A stretch of DNA of 46,090 bases from Candidatus Zipacnadia bacterium (GCA_029820045.1 JALGVE010000004.1:1-46090), one strand, 5' to 3'; numbered from the stretch's first letter, positions 33,246 to 40,857 are shown. A program made the numbers and translations. Notes: generated by a model from the sequence alone, not told the origin.

Positions 33246-33612
33246 GTTCGGCAGGTGAGGGCACCTGCCGGCACAGGAACTGTGAATTGTGCGCGCAGAC
33301 GCCCTCGTCTGCGCAAGATGCGCCGGAAGTCCTCGGTGGCGTTCGGCAGGTGAGGGGACCTGCCGGCGCAGGAACTGTGAATTGTGCGCGCAGACGCCCT
33401 CGTCTGCGTAAGATGCGCGGGAAGTCCTCGGTGGCGTTCGGCAGGTGAGGGGACCTGCCGGCGCAGGAACTGTGAATTGTGCGTGCAGACGCCCTCGTCT
33501 GCGCAAGATGCGCCGGAAGTCCTCGGTGGCGTTCGGCAGGTGAGGGGACCCGCCGGCACAGGAACTGTGAATTGTGCGCGCAGACGCCCTCGTCTGCGCA
33601 AGATGCGCCGGG
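33246..33612. repeat. Four-copy 95-bp tandem repeat, each with two hairpins
   Basis: Units start at 33246, 33341, 33436 and 33531, exactly 95 bases apart; the last lacks its final 14 bases. Each holds CGGCAGGT...ACCTGCCG and GCGCAGACG-CCCT-CGTCTGCGC, joined by CACAGGAACTGTGAATTGTG or a one-base variant. Copies differ at only a few bases. It lies between the E2 and PfkB genes. Minus-strand open frames across it are translations of the repeat and are not genes. Confidence 0.9.
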
Positions 33613-33626
33613 CGCAATGAGCCGTT

Positions 33627-33710
33627 GTAGGTCGGGCTTTCCAGCCCGACTCCGACTCGCTTCAGGGTTGGCTATGCGATGACAGCGTCCAGCTAGAAAG
33701 CCCGACCTAC
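33627..33710. repeat. GTAGGTCGGGC composite palindrome, one arm degraded
   Basis: The left half at 33627-33652 is intact. The right half at 33687-33710 reads GTCCAGCTAGAAAGCCCGAC..., with three bases of the inner arm changed. It ends 21 bases before the PfkB start. Confidence 0.7.
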
Positions 33711-33731
33711 GGGAACCGCAGGAGCGGCACC

Positions 33732-34874
33732 ATGAGTGACGAGGCAAGCCTCGACCTGGTCGTCATCGGCTCTGCGCTGGTCGAGATAACCCCGGCAGAG
33801 ATGGGGCGGCCGCTGTCCGAAGTAGAAGGGATGTCGCCGCTGCCCTCCGGCTCGGCGGCGAACTTCGCCATCGCGCTGGCGGAGCTGGGGATGAGGGTCG
33901 GCTTCATCTCCCGCGTGGGCGATGACGAGCTGGGCGAGTGGCTCGTCAGGCGTCTGGGTGAGCGAGGTCTGCGCACCGACTTCATGCGGAAGGTCGAGGG
34001 GCAGATGACACCGGTGTCCTTCGCGTGGATGGACCAGGAGGGCGCAAAGACCTTCTATTTCTACCGCTTCCCCGACTTTTCTGATCCGATGGCGACGCTC
34101 ACCGAGGACGAAGTTGACGCGGCTGAGGTGACTGCTGGCCGCCTTTTCGACTTCACCGAGGCGACAATCCGCAACGAGCCGCTGCGCTCGGCGGCCTTAC
34201 GCGCGGCTGCGCTTGCGCGGGAGGCGGGGCGCGAGGTCTGCTACGCTGTGAACTACCGCCCGGCCTCGTGGCGCGGGCAGTCGGAGGCGGAGATCGTCGC
34301 GACCCAGCGCCGGGCCTGTGCCGCTGCCGACATCGTGGTGATGAACGAGCAAGAGGCCCGCCTCATCACCGGCGTGGCGGGGGGGGCTTGCCCGCCGAAG
34401 CCTTGGCGCAGGCGGGCCCCCAGCCCCCGCATAGGTATCCGTGCGAGGGGCGATCTACCTTCGCTGAAGCTACGGCGGACAGACGGCGCCCCCCGCCATC
34501 ATCCAGTAGGGCGGGCTTCCAGCCCGCCACGTCCGATGTTGGATGTCGGAAGTCCCCTCGAGCAGGCCGCGAAGGAGATCGCCGACCTCGGTCCTCGCCT
34601 GGTCATCATCACTTCGGGCGAAGACGGTTCGCTGCTGCTGGCGGAGGGCGAGATGACGCACGTGCCTGCGCGCCAGGTCGAGGTGGCCTATGACATCGGC
34701 GCCGGCGACGCCTTCCACGCCGGGCTGCTGACGGCGCACTTACGGGGGATGTCACCGTCGGAGGCCGCGCGCTTCGCCTCCGATACAGCGGCGCTCAGGA
34801 TCAGCCGCCCGGCCAGCGAGCCGGGCCCGACCTTTGAGGAAGTTGCGAGGCTCCAAGCACCGACTTCTGACTAA
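33732..34874 (+). CDS. PfkB-family carbohydrate kinase carrying an in-frame palindromic insertion
   Basis: The PfkB fold is clear: N-terminal VVIGSALVEI and PSGSAANFAIALAELGMRVGFIS (first signature), sugar-lid residues, VVMNEQEARLITGV, then LVIITSGEDGSLLL and the catalytic DIGAGDAFHAGLL with the base Asp. Between ITGV and PLEQAAKEIADLG lie about 58 extra residues (34377-34550), rich in Pro and Arg, encoded by hairpins of the same families seen between genes. Without it the protein would be about 322 residues, the normal size. The frame is kept and the catalytic motifs survive, so the enzyme may still work. AGGAG lies eight bases before the ATG. Sugar substrate unknown. Confidence 0.8.
   Translation: MSDEASLDLVVIGSALVEITPAEMGRPLSEVEGMSPLPSGSAANFAIALAELGMRVGFISRVGDDELGEWLVRRLGERGLRTDFMRKVEGQMTPVSFAWMDQEGAKTFYFYRFPDFSDPMATLTEDEVDAAEVTAGRLFDFTEATIRNEPLRSAALRAAALAREAGREVCYAVNYRPASWRGQSEAEIVATQRRACAAADIVVMNEQEARLITGVAGGACPPKPWRRRAPSPRIGIRARGDLPSLKLRRTDGAPRHHPVGRASSPPRPMLDVGSPLEQAAKEIADLGPRLVIITSGEDGSLLLAEGEMTHVPARQVEVAYDIGAGDAFHAGLLTAHLRGMSPSEAARFASDTAALRISRPASEPGPTFEEVARLQAPTSD
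34377..34550. repeat. Palindromic repeat insertion inside the PfkB gene
   Basis: The insert contains a long hairpin (arms about 34378-34396 and 34411-34430, core GCCCGCC/GGCGGGC) and a second hairpin GGCGGGCT-TCC-AGCCCGCC at 34510-34528. The second has the GTAGG flank and TTCCA loop of the intergenic GTAGGTCGGGC family. It ends with TCCGATGTTGGATGTCGGA, like the GTCGG repeats near queA. Confidence 0.75.
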
Positions 34875-34927
34875 CGGCGGACATCGGCTGCCGGGACTTT
34901 GCTGTCCGGAGGGGCGGCCCGAGGGCA

Positions 34928-34945
34928 CTTCTGCTGTTGCAGAAG
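34928..34945 (+). terminator. Small hairpin after the PfkB gene
   Basis: CTTCTGC-TGTT-GCAGAAG forms a perfect 7-bp stem 54 bases after the PfkB stop. No T-run follows, so termination is only possible, not shown. Confidence 0.3.
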
Positions 34946-35003
34946 CGCGCGAGGCCGGCCCACGCACAACCACTGCACCTTGGTCTGCCCCAAGGTGGCC
35001 TCG

Positions 35004-35277
35004 GAGTCGGGCTAGGAAGCTCGACCTACGCTGGCGGCAGACGCGGGCCGGCCTCACCCCGCCCTGCGGGCGGGGTTCGGGCGGCCCCTCCATCAGGGCG
35101 GCACGCCCCTCCGTCACGGCGGCCCTCCGTCACGGCGGCATCCCGCCCGTGGGCGGGACCGTGGTGGGCGGCAGCCGCGCCTCTGACCCCGCTTGCATTT
35201 GTCGAAAGCAAGGCCCTCGTCTGCCCCTAGCCGGCACGCCGCGTGTGAGCTGTGTGGGCAGACGCCCCCGTCTGCCC
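35004..35277. repeat. Mixed palindromic repeat remnants in 407-bp gap
   Basis: This gap after PfkB holds a lone half element GAGTCGGGCTAGGAAGCTCG (35004-35023, continuing to 35029), hairpins CCCCGCCC-TGC-GGGCGGGG (35057-35075) and TCCCGCCC-GT-GGGCGGGA (35141-35158), a duplicated CCTCCGTCACGGCGG (35108 and 35125), and GGGCAGACG-CCCC-CGTCTGCCC (35256-35277). No gene is supported. Confidence 0.65.
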
Positions 35278-35281
35278 CGAG

Positions 35282-38200
35282 CTATTGCGTCTGCCGCGTG
35301 ATGGCCACGCGCCGGTAGATGCCCCCCTGGTTGGAGCCGTCCCACACGCGTACCGCCAGGCAGACGGGGCCGGACGCCTGTCCGGCCCGCCTCTCATGCT
35401 CGACCTTCAGCGGCAGGCTGAAAGGCTCGTCCCATCCCTCGTGATGGCCCAGCAGCTCGCCGTTCAGGTAGACCCAGGCCTCGCCATCCACGGCATCGAA
35501 GGTCAACTGCGCCTTGGCCTCGAGCCAGGCCGGCTCCACCTTGAGCTTCAGGCGGTACCAGGCGAAGCCGTCGTAACCCTCATGCCCCTGCTCCTCCCAG
35601 GGCTTGCCGATCTGTATGTCCTCCCAGCCCGTGTCATCGAGGTCGGGCGCGAACCATCTCTCGTCCTGGCCCTGATCATCCGGGTCGAGCTTGAACTTCC
35701 AAGTCTTGGGCAGTTCCACGAGGACCTCGGTGGTGTGCGCGCGCAACTGCGCGACGCGCTTGCGCAGAGTGGTGACCTCTCTGCCCAGGTAGACGCTCTC
35801 TGACACGACGCTGGTGCTGACGATACCGTTCCACTTCGCCCGCTCAGTTCGGACCTCGTTGACGAGTTCTTCCAGTGCATTCAGGGCCTGCTGGGCCGTG
35901 GCGAGGGCCTCCTCCGCGGATTCCTTGGAGTCAATGCGCGCGCGCAGGTTGGCGTAATTCATCAGTCGGCGCGTGTACTCGTAGGACAGGTCAATCTTCG
36001 CCAGGCGCTGCTCGACGAGCTGCTTTGACGGTATCATGCGCGCTCTCGCCTGTGCCGCGCTCTCGACAGGCGGGGGCGCCTGTCGTACCGTGGCAGAGAG
36101 GCCCCCGCGTTCCGTGATTTGGTGCGCTCGGCTGAGGGCATCGCCCATCACCTTGAGCACCTCGTCGGTGAAGACGTAGCGGCCGGCGGTGGTACCATGT
36201 CCGGGGAAGTGATGGCCGCAGTTGGCCATCGAGTCCTCCGTGACCTGATAGTACTCGCGCATGGCCTTGCCGGCGGCGCCGAACATCCGATCGCACATCT
36301 CGTCGAGTATCTGCTCGACGTCGGCATTCACATTCCACAGTAGCTTGGCTGGGACGTAGTAGGCCGGAAAGAGGGTCCACGCGTTCTGAGTGTTGAACTG
36401 CGTGTACACACCTTTGACGCCCACCGACTTGAAGTAGGGGATGTCAACCGCCTGGCAGTGGGTGATGGGCCAGGGCAGGTCCATCCAGTTGACCTTCCAG
36501 TAGTACTCGTAGAAGTAGATCTCGCAGCCGAGGCCCTGCCAGGCGCGGATGACCTCGTTGTAGATACGGTTGGGCGGGCAGTTGGGGTCATTTACGGGAT
36601 GGGCCATGCAGTAGTCCTCGTAGTGAGTGATGATCACCGCCAGCATGGGGTCGGCCTTGACTTCGGGGTCCTTCGGCGGGCGGTTGTAGACGTTGTAGGC
36701 GCCCACGAGCATATGAGCCCCCGGATGCGTCTTGCGCAGTTCAGCAGCGACCGCGTTGTAGAACAGCAGGCTCCGGCGCGACTTGCTCTGATCTCTGGGC
36801 ACATCCTGCTCGTCCATCGCCTGGCACGCCTCGCACTCGCACCAGAGCTGCCCGTCGGTTGGTGAGAGGGACAGCAGGTCTAGGTCCGGGTCCGCCTCCA
36901 TCAGTTGGGCCATGTGGTGGGCGACCTCGCGCGCTACCTGCGGGTTCGAGTAGCACAGCTTGCACTGACGGTTTTCAGAGCGCTTCCCCCTGACCAGAGC
37001 GAAGTACTCCGGATGCTCATTAAAGTACTCCGTGTGAGGGAGCAGCCTACCCTGCGTGTGATAGATGCCTGGCTCGATCTTGAAGCCGGGCTCCAGCCCG
37101 TCGCCGCCACGGTTCTGGCGGTTCATGACTGACCAGTGGCCCCTGCCGATCCAGCGCATCGGGAAGCTCGGTGTCTGCCGGTCGTCGAGGTCGGTGAGCA
37201 CGATGTCCTTCATCTCGGGCACGCACTCGCCCAGTGGATCGCCGGGCACGTACCAGCGCACTCCGAGGTGGTCCTCCAGCAATCCGCACACGCCGTAGAA
37301 GGCGCCGAGATCGCTGCCACCGATAATCGCCAAGTCGGGGCCGAGGCTCTTGATGACGTAACCCTCGTCATCTAACTGCGCCGCAACCGCAATGTCGGCT
37401 GCTGCGGCCGCGTGGGTCGAGCCGAGCAGTATGCGGTTGCCGACGACCTCATCGTTCTCGGTCCTGGCCGGCAGCGTCGCTCCGCTGATTCTCGCCAGGT
37501 ACGTCTGAAGCTGTCGCGCTGCGAGCACGAGTTCATCGCTCGGCTCGGCCGGCAGCACAATGGTGGCGGCCGGCTGTCCGTCAGCTACTAGCGCGCCGGG
37601 TGGCGCGTCGGTCTTGACTGCCTCGCCGGCCGGCAGCAGTCCGCTGGGGCTTAGTCCGCTGTCAAGCTCGTTCATGTGGGCCAGCGCCTCCTCGTTAGTC
37701 AACTTTGGGAACTCCCAGAGGGCGAGGTGGAAGGACTTGGTCCCGGCCGGGTAGTTGAGCGTAAGGTATATCGGATACCCGGTCACCTCCAGCCAGGCGC
37801 CCATCACCTGGGCCGGGTCAAACAGGGCGGCGGCGCAGCCCTGACCTTTTGGGTTGACCGCGCGGTCCATGAGGGCGTCCGCACATACCACCCACGGCTC
37901 CGAGGGCCGGAGCATGAGCTTGCCCGGAGCCTCCTGGCGCCGCGTGGCCGTAGCCGCCCAGCGCTGCATGTCGCCATGAGTGCCGCCGGGGAAGCAGCGT
38001 AGCTTGACCTCCAGGGAAGCCGCGTGTTCGGCCTCGACGTCGCCCGTTACCAGGAGCTTGTCATCGTCCTTGAGCTGGGTGAAGGTGAGCTTGACGCGGC
38101 CTTGAGGAGTACTGTAGGTTGCGCTGAGCCGCTCTTGCGTTTCCCACTTCTGGTAGACGAGCTGCGGTCGCCAGTTGCCGATGGACTGCCCCGCGAGGCG

Positions 38201-38572
38201 CACATCAATGCAGCCGCCGGTGTACCAGTTGGCGCCAGTGGGACGGCTGAGGCCTATGCCGGACATCCCCTCCTTGGCCACGACCTCGCCGCCGCTGCCG
38301 TGTTTGTCAACGTCAAGGCAGGCCTGGTATCTGATGGCGTAGGCGGGTTCGCCGCATTCGAAGGTGGGAGCCTGATTGTAGAACACGCGGTGGCCCTCAT
38401 GCGCACCGGGGGTCTGTTGCACCTCCTCGCGGCCTTCGAGGACCCGAGTCGCCAGCGGCTGTCCTGCCGGCTCCGGCGACCTTAAGAACTCCGTAACAGT
38501 GATCTCTTTGGCCGTCGCCGGGAACAACATTGCCACGGCTAGCGTCATGAACAACAACCGATGCCATCTCAT
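35282..38572 (-). CDS. DUF4838 glycosidase-like secreted protein with C-terminal jelly-roll domain (second paralogue)
   Basis: The ATG at 38572 begins a signal peptide (MRWHRLLFMTLAVAMLFPATA). An N-terminal beta-rich region of about 300 residues is followed by the glucuronidase-like N domain (LAARQLQTYLARISGATLP, GGSDLGAFYGVCGLLEDHLGVRWY), the DUF4838 region (FPMRWIGRGHW, HPEYFALV, DLLSLSPTDGQLWCECEACQAMD, EIYFYEYYWKV), a helical part, and a final galactose-binding-like jelly roll (AWVYLNGELLGHHEGW, CLAVRVWDGSNQGGIYRR). Length is 1096 residues. Two 22-base hairpins (35367-35388, 36064-36085) lie in frame within the coding sequence. It probably acts on extracellular glycans; activity is unproven for DUF4838. 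Confidence 0.75.
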   Translation of the reverse strand: MRWHRLLFMTLAVAMLFPATAKEITVTEFLRSPEPAGQPLATRVLEGREEVQQTPGAHEGHRVFYNQAPTFECGEPAYAIRYQACLDVDKHGSGGEVVAKEGMSGIGLSRPTGANWYTGGCIDVRLAGQSIGNWRPQLVYQKWETQERLSATYSTPQGRVKLTFTQLKDDDKLLVTGDVEAEHAASLEVKLRCFPGGTHGDMQRWAATATRRQEAPGKLMLRPSEPWVVCADALMDRAVNPKGQGCAAALFDPAQVMGAWLEVTGYPIYLTLNYPAGTKSFHLALWEFPKLTNEEALAHMNELDSGLSPSGLLPAGEAVKTDAPPGALVADGQPAATIVLPAEPSDELVLAARQLQTYLARISGATLPARTENDEVVGNRILLGSTHAAAAADIAVAAQLDDEGYVIKSLGPDLAIIGGSDLGAFYGVCGLLEDHLGVRWYVPGDPLGECVPEMKDIVLTDLDDRQTPSFPMRWIGRGHWSVMNRQNRGGDGLEPGFKIEPGIYHTQGRLLPHTEYFNEHPEYFALVRGKRSENRQCKLCYSNPQVAREVAHHMAQLMEADPDLDLLSLSPTDGQLWCECEACQAMDEQDVPRDQSKSRRSLLFYNAVAAELRKTHPGAHMLVGAYNVYNRPPKDPEVKADPMLAVIITHYEDYCMAHPVNDPNCPPNRIYNEVIRAWQGLGCEIYFYEYYWKVNWMDLPWPITHCQAVDIPYFKSVGVKGVYTQFNTQNAWTLFPAYYVPAKLLWNVNADVEQILDEMCDRMFGAAGKAMREYYQVTEDSMANCGHHFPGHGTTAGRYVFTDEVLKVMGDALSRAHQITERGGLSATVRQAPPPVESAAQARARMIPSKQLVEQRLAKIDLSYEYTRRLMNYANLRARIDSKESAEEALATAQQALNALEELVNEVRTERAKWNGIVSTSVVSESVYLGREVTTLRKRVAQLRAHTTEVLVELPKTWKFKLDPDDQGQDERWFAPDLDDTGWEDIQIGKPWEEQGHEGYDGFAWYRLKLKVEPAWLEAKAQLTFDAVDGEAWVYLNGELLGHHEGWDEPFSLPLKVEHERRAGQASGPVCLAVRVWDGSNQGGIYRRVAITRQTQ
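35367..35388. repeat. 22-base palindrome inside the second DUF4838 gene
   Basis: Nine-base arms GGGCCGGAC and GTCCGGCCC surround the loop GCCT. On the coding strand it encodes the stretch around AGQASGP, just before CLAVRVWDG in the jelly-roll domain. Confidence 0.7.
36064..36085. repeat. 22-base palindrome inside the second DUF4838 gene
   Basis: Nine-base arms CGACAGGCG and CGCCTGTCG surround the loop GGGG. On the coding strand it encodes VRQAPPPVES, a proline-rich break in a helical region. Confidence 0.7.
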
Positions 38573-38684
38573 GATCGTTCACCCGGTTCTGATGGTGCGG
38601 ATCGTTTCCTGGGCTGCGACATGTTCGGCAATAGTGAGGCCTATTCCTTTAGGCTGCCTCTTTTCACGTAATCTGCAATTCTAG

Positions 38685-38713
38685 TTGAGTTCAAGGACAT
38701 GATATGGTATCAT
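38685..38713 (+). promoter_or_regulatory. Putative promoter of the response regulator with an overlapping palindrome
   Basis: TTGAGT (38685-38690) and TATCAT (38708-38713) are 17 bases apart. The -10 is the right arm of a perfect 6-3-6 inverted repeat, ATGATA-TGG-TATCAT (38699-38713). A regulator binding there would cover the -10. Confidence 0.4.
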
Positions 38714-38813
38714 TGTCGTAACATAGTGTAGAGCAGAGGTAGGCGAGAGGCTAGAGATTTGCGCTCCGACTGTGCAGCAGTCCTGAGTCGTTTACAGCCG
38801 CCAGCTTCCCGCC

Positions 38814-38836
38814 CCAAACATCCGTCGTTTGGAGGT
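38814..38836 (+). promoter_or_regulatory. Ribosome-site hairpin before the response regulator
   Basis: CCAAAC (38814-38819) can pair with GTTTGG (38827-38832), whose last two bases are the start of the Shine-Dalgarno GGAGGT (38831-38836). The hairpin could partly mask the ribosome site. Confidence 0.35.
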
Positions 38837-38843
38837 GTAGTTT

Positions 38844-39545
38844 CTGGAACTTAAGAAGATCCTGATAATCGAGGACGACGAGCAGTGCGCCAAGCTGGTG
38901 GCAACGAAGCTCGGTGCCGAGGGCTTTGAGGTGCAGATTGCCGAGACGGGTGAGGATGGCTTGGAGATAATTGAGCAGGATATGCCGGACTTGCTGCTCT
39001 TGGACCTCATGCTGCCCGGCATTGATGGTCTTGAGGTCTGCCGCCGCATAAGGCGCAAGAGTGACCTGCCCATCATCATGTTGACGGCAAAGACCGAGGA
39101 GATTGACGCGGTGATCGGGCTTGAGGTAGGGGCCGATGACTACGTCACCAAGCCCTTCGGCACCCGCGAGCTGGTGGCGCGAGTGCGGGCGATGCTGCGG
39201 CGCGTCAAGATCAACCGCGAGCACACGGAACCGATCGAGCATCTCTCCTTTCCTGACCTGGAGATAGACATCCCGCGCCGGAGCGTAACGGTGCAGGGCG
39301 AGACGGTGCACCTGACGCCGAAGGAGTTCGGCCTGCTCGTGTATCTGGCGGCCAAGCCGAACGTGGTATTCGAGCGCGACGACATCATCGAGGACATCTG
39401 GGGCCGGCCGGCCGGCAGCGGCGACCTGCGGACCGTAGATACTCACGTCAAGCGTCTGCGCAGGAAGATCGAAGAGGGCCGCGCGGTGCCGTGGAGCATC
39501 GCGACGGTCTGGGGTGTCGGCTACAAGTTCCAGGTAAACCAGTAG
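38844..39545 (+). CDS. OmpR/PhoB-family response regulator, apparent CTG start
   Basis: The receiver domain starts at LKKILIIEDDEQCAKLV (acidic pair) and has the phospho-acceptor in DLLLLDLMLPGIDGL, the Thr in MLTAKTEE and the Lys in VTKPFGTRELVARV. A winged-helix DNA-binding domain follows (VHLTPKEFGLLVYLA ... VDTHVKRLRRKIEE ... WGVGYKF). There is no ATG, GTG or TTG start before the first beta strand. An in-frame TAG at 38838-38840 blocks extension. CTG at 38844 sits seven bases after a perfect GGAGGT. A GTG at 38898 would remove the first strand and acidic pocket. No histidine kinase gene is adjacent, so this is an orphan regulator here. Confidence 0.85.
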   Translation: MELKKILIIEDDEQCAKLVATKLGAEGFEVQIAETGEDGLEIIEQDMPDLLLLDLMLPGIDGLEVCRRIRRKSDLPIIMLTAKTEEIDAVIGLEVGADDYVTKPFGTRELVARVRAMLRRVKINREHTEPIEHLSFPDLEIDIPRRSVTVQGETVHLTPKEFGLLVYLAAKPNVVFERDDIIEDIWGRPAGSGDLRTVDTHVKRLRRKIEEGRAVPWSIATVWGVGYKFQVNQ

Positions 39546-39565
39546 GCCACGCAGCGGCACTTGAG

Positions 39566-39611
39566 AACATCCCGACCTCAGGCCGGAGCTTCCCGCAGAG
39601 GTCGGGATGTT
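39566..39611. terminator. Terminator hairpin between response regulator and tgt
   Basis: AACATCCCGACCTC (39566-39579) pairs perfectly with GAGGTCGGGATGTT (39598-39611), a 14-bp stem with an 18-base loop, followed by TATG. It lies 20 bases after the regulator stop and 31 bases beyond the tgt stop, and could serve both converging genes. Confidence 0.65.
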
Positions 39612-39642
39612 TATGTACGGGTGGCCGGGTCGCGAGCCACCG

Positions 39643-40755
39643 TCAGGAGCGGTCCCTCTGCGTCCATGCGCTGAGGCGGCTGCGCAGGTCGGCCAGCCGG
39701 TCCGTCGCGATCGCCTCACGCAGGCGTCTCATCAGGTCCGTATAGAAGCGTAGGTTGTGAAGGCTGAGCAGCCGCCAGGCGAGCGACTCCTTCGCCTTGA
39801 AGAGGTGGCGTAGGTACGCGCGCGAGAGACTGCGGCAGCATGGGCACTCGCAGCCCTCCTCCAAGGGCCGAGGGTCGGTCGCGTAGGTGGCGTTGAGGAT
39901 GCGCAGCGGCCCGGCCCAGGTCATCACGCTGCCATGCCGGGCATTGCGGGTCGGCAGCACACAATCGAACAGGTCCACGCCCTCAGCCGCACAATCCACG
40001 ATGTCCAGCGGTGTGCCGACCCCCATCAGGTGGACCGGCGCATCCAGGGGAAGCGCGCTCATGGCCGCGCGCAGCGCCCCAAGCATCTGCTCGCGGCTCT
40101 CCCCGACCGATAAGCCCCCGATTGCATAGCCTGGAAAGCCAAGCCTCGCGGTCTCGGTGGCGCTCAGCTCGCGCAGGTCCGCGTAGACCCCGCCCTGAAC
40201 GATGCCGAAGAGCGCCCGGTCGTCGCGCTCATGAGCGGCCTTGCAGCGCTCGGCCCAGCGCAGCGTGCGCTCCAGGGATGCCCGCACATAGTCGCGTTCG
40301 GCGGGGTGGGGGCAGCACTCATCGAGGGGCATGGCGATGTCCGACCCGAGGCGGTTCTGAATCTCCATGCAAAGTTCGGGGGTGAACAGTATCTGTTGCC
40401 CATCCACAGGGGAGCGGAAGATCACGCCCTCCTCCGCGAGGTCCTTCGGCGCTGCCAGAGAGAACACCTGGAAGCCGCCGCTGTCGGTGAGGATGGGCCC
40501 GTTCCAGTCCATGAAGCGGTGCAGCCCGCCGCAGGCCTCGATGGCCTCCATCCCCGGTTGCAGATAGAGGTGATAGGCATTGCTGACCAGGATCTGCACA
40601 CCAGCCTCCGCGACATCCTCGGCCCCGCAGGCGCGCACCGCGGCTCGGCTGGCGCAGGGCATGAACGCCGGCGTCACGACAGTGCCGTGGGCGAGGTGGA
40701 GTTCACCCGTGCGCGCCCGGCTGTTCGCGGATTGTGCAGTGATCTCGAAGCGCAT
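39643..40755 (-). CDS. tgt: tRNA-guanine transglycosylase (Tgt)
   Basis: Family landmarks are all present: TPAFMPCAS at the N-terminus, ILVSNAYHLYLQPG, TDSGGFQVFSL with the first catalytic Asp, DECCPHPAE, GIVQGGVY, AIGGLSVGE, LMGVGTPLDIV, DLFDCVLPTRNARHG with the nucleophile Asp, and the zinc site CECPCCRS...H. It exchanges G34 for preQ1 (bacterial type) in tRNAs with GUN anticodons. The ATG at 40755 (MRFEITAQS) has GAGG seven bases upstream; upstream in-frame ATGs at 40767 and 40779 are less well placed. queA lies directly upstream on the same strand and acts next in the pathway. Confidence 0.93.
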   Translation of the reverse strand: MRFEITAQSANSRARTGELHLAHGTVVTPAFMPCASRAAVRACGAEDVAEAGVQILVSNAYHLYLQPGMEAIEACGGLHRFMDWNGPILTDSGGFQVFSLAAPKDLAEEGVIFRSPVDGQQILFTPELCMEIQNRLGSDIAMPLDECCPHPAERDYVRASLERTLRWAERCKAAHERDDRALFGIVQGGVYADLRELSATETARLGFPGYAIGGLSVGESREQMLGALRAAMSALPLDAPVHLMGVGTPLDIVDCAAEGVDLFDCVLPTRNARHGSVMTWAGPLRILNATYATDPRPLEEGCECPCCRSLSRAYLRHLFKAKESLAWRLLSLHNLRFYTDLMRRLREAIATDRLADLRSRLSAWTQRDRS

Positions 40756-40777
40756 ATCGGGCCTCATACATGCGAGC

Positions 40778-40857
40778 ACCGATTACCGGCTACCGACTGC
40801 CGCTGTTTGTCGTTCGCCCTGTGCCTTCAGTCGGATGTCGGATGTCGGTGGTCGGAT
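40778..40857. repeat. Degenerate CCGAC/GTCGG short repeats around the queA stop
   Basis: ACCGATTACCGGCTACCGAC (about 40779-40798) and TCGGATGTCGGATGTCGGTG (40831-40850) are arrays of six- to eight-base words containing CCGA or its complement. The second lies inside the queA reading frame. Similar arrays are at 41936-41965 and 42185-42225. Confidence 0.6.

Noticed and set aside
33246-33612. CRISPR-like array
   Set aside because: The units are contiguous 95-bp copies with no unique spacers, and no cas gene is present.
32489-33747. Long overlapping minus-strand frames (up to 370 codons) over the E2 gene and the 95-bp array
   Set aside because: They are translations of the tandem palindromic repeat and the antisense of the E2 gene, with repeated peptide strings and no recognisable domain. 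The 95-base period is not a multiple of three, so the repeat appears in every frame.
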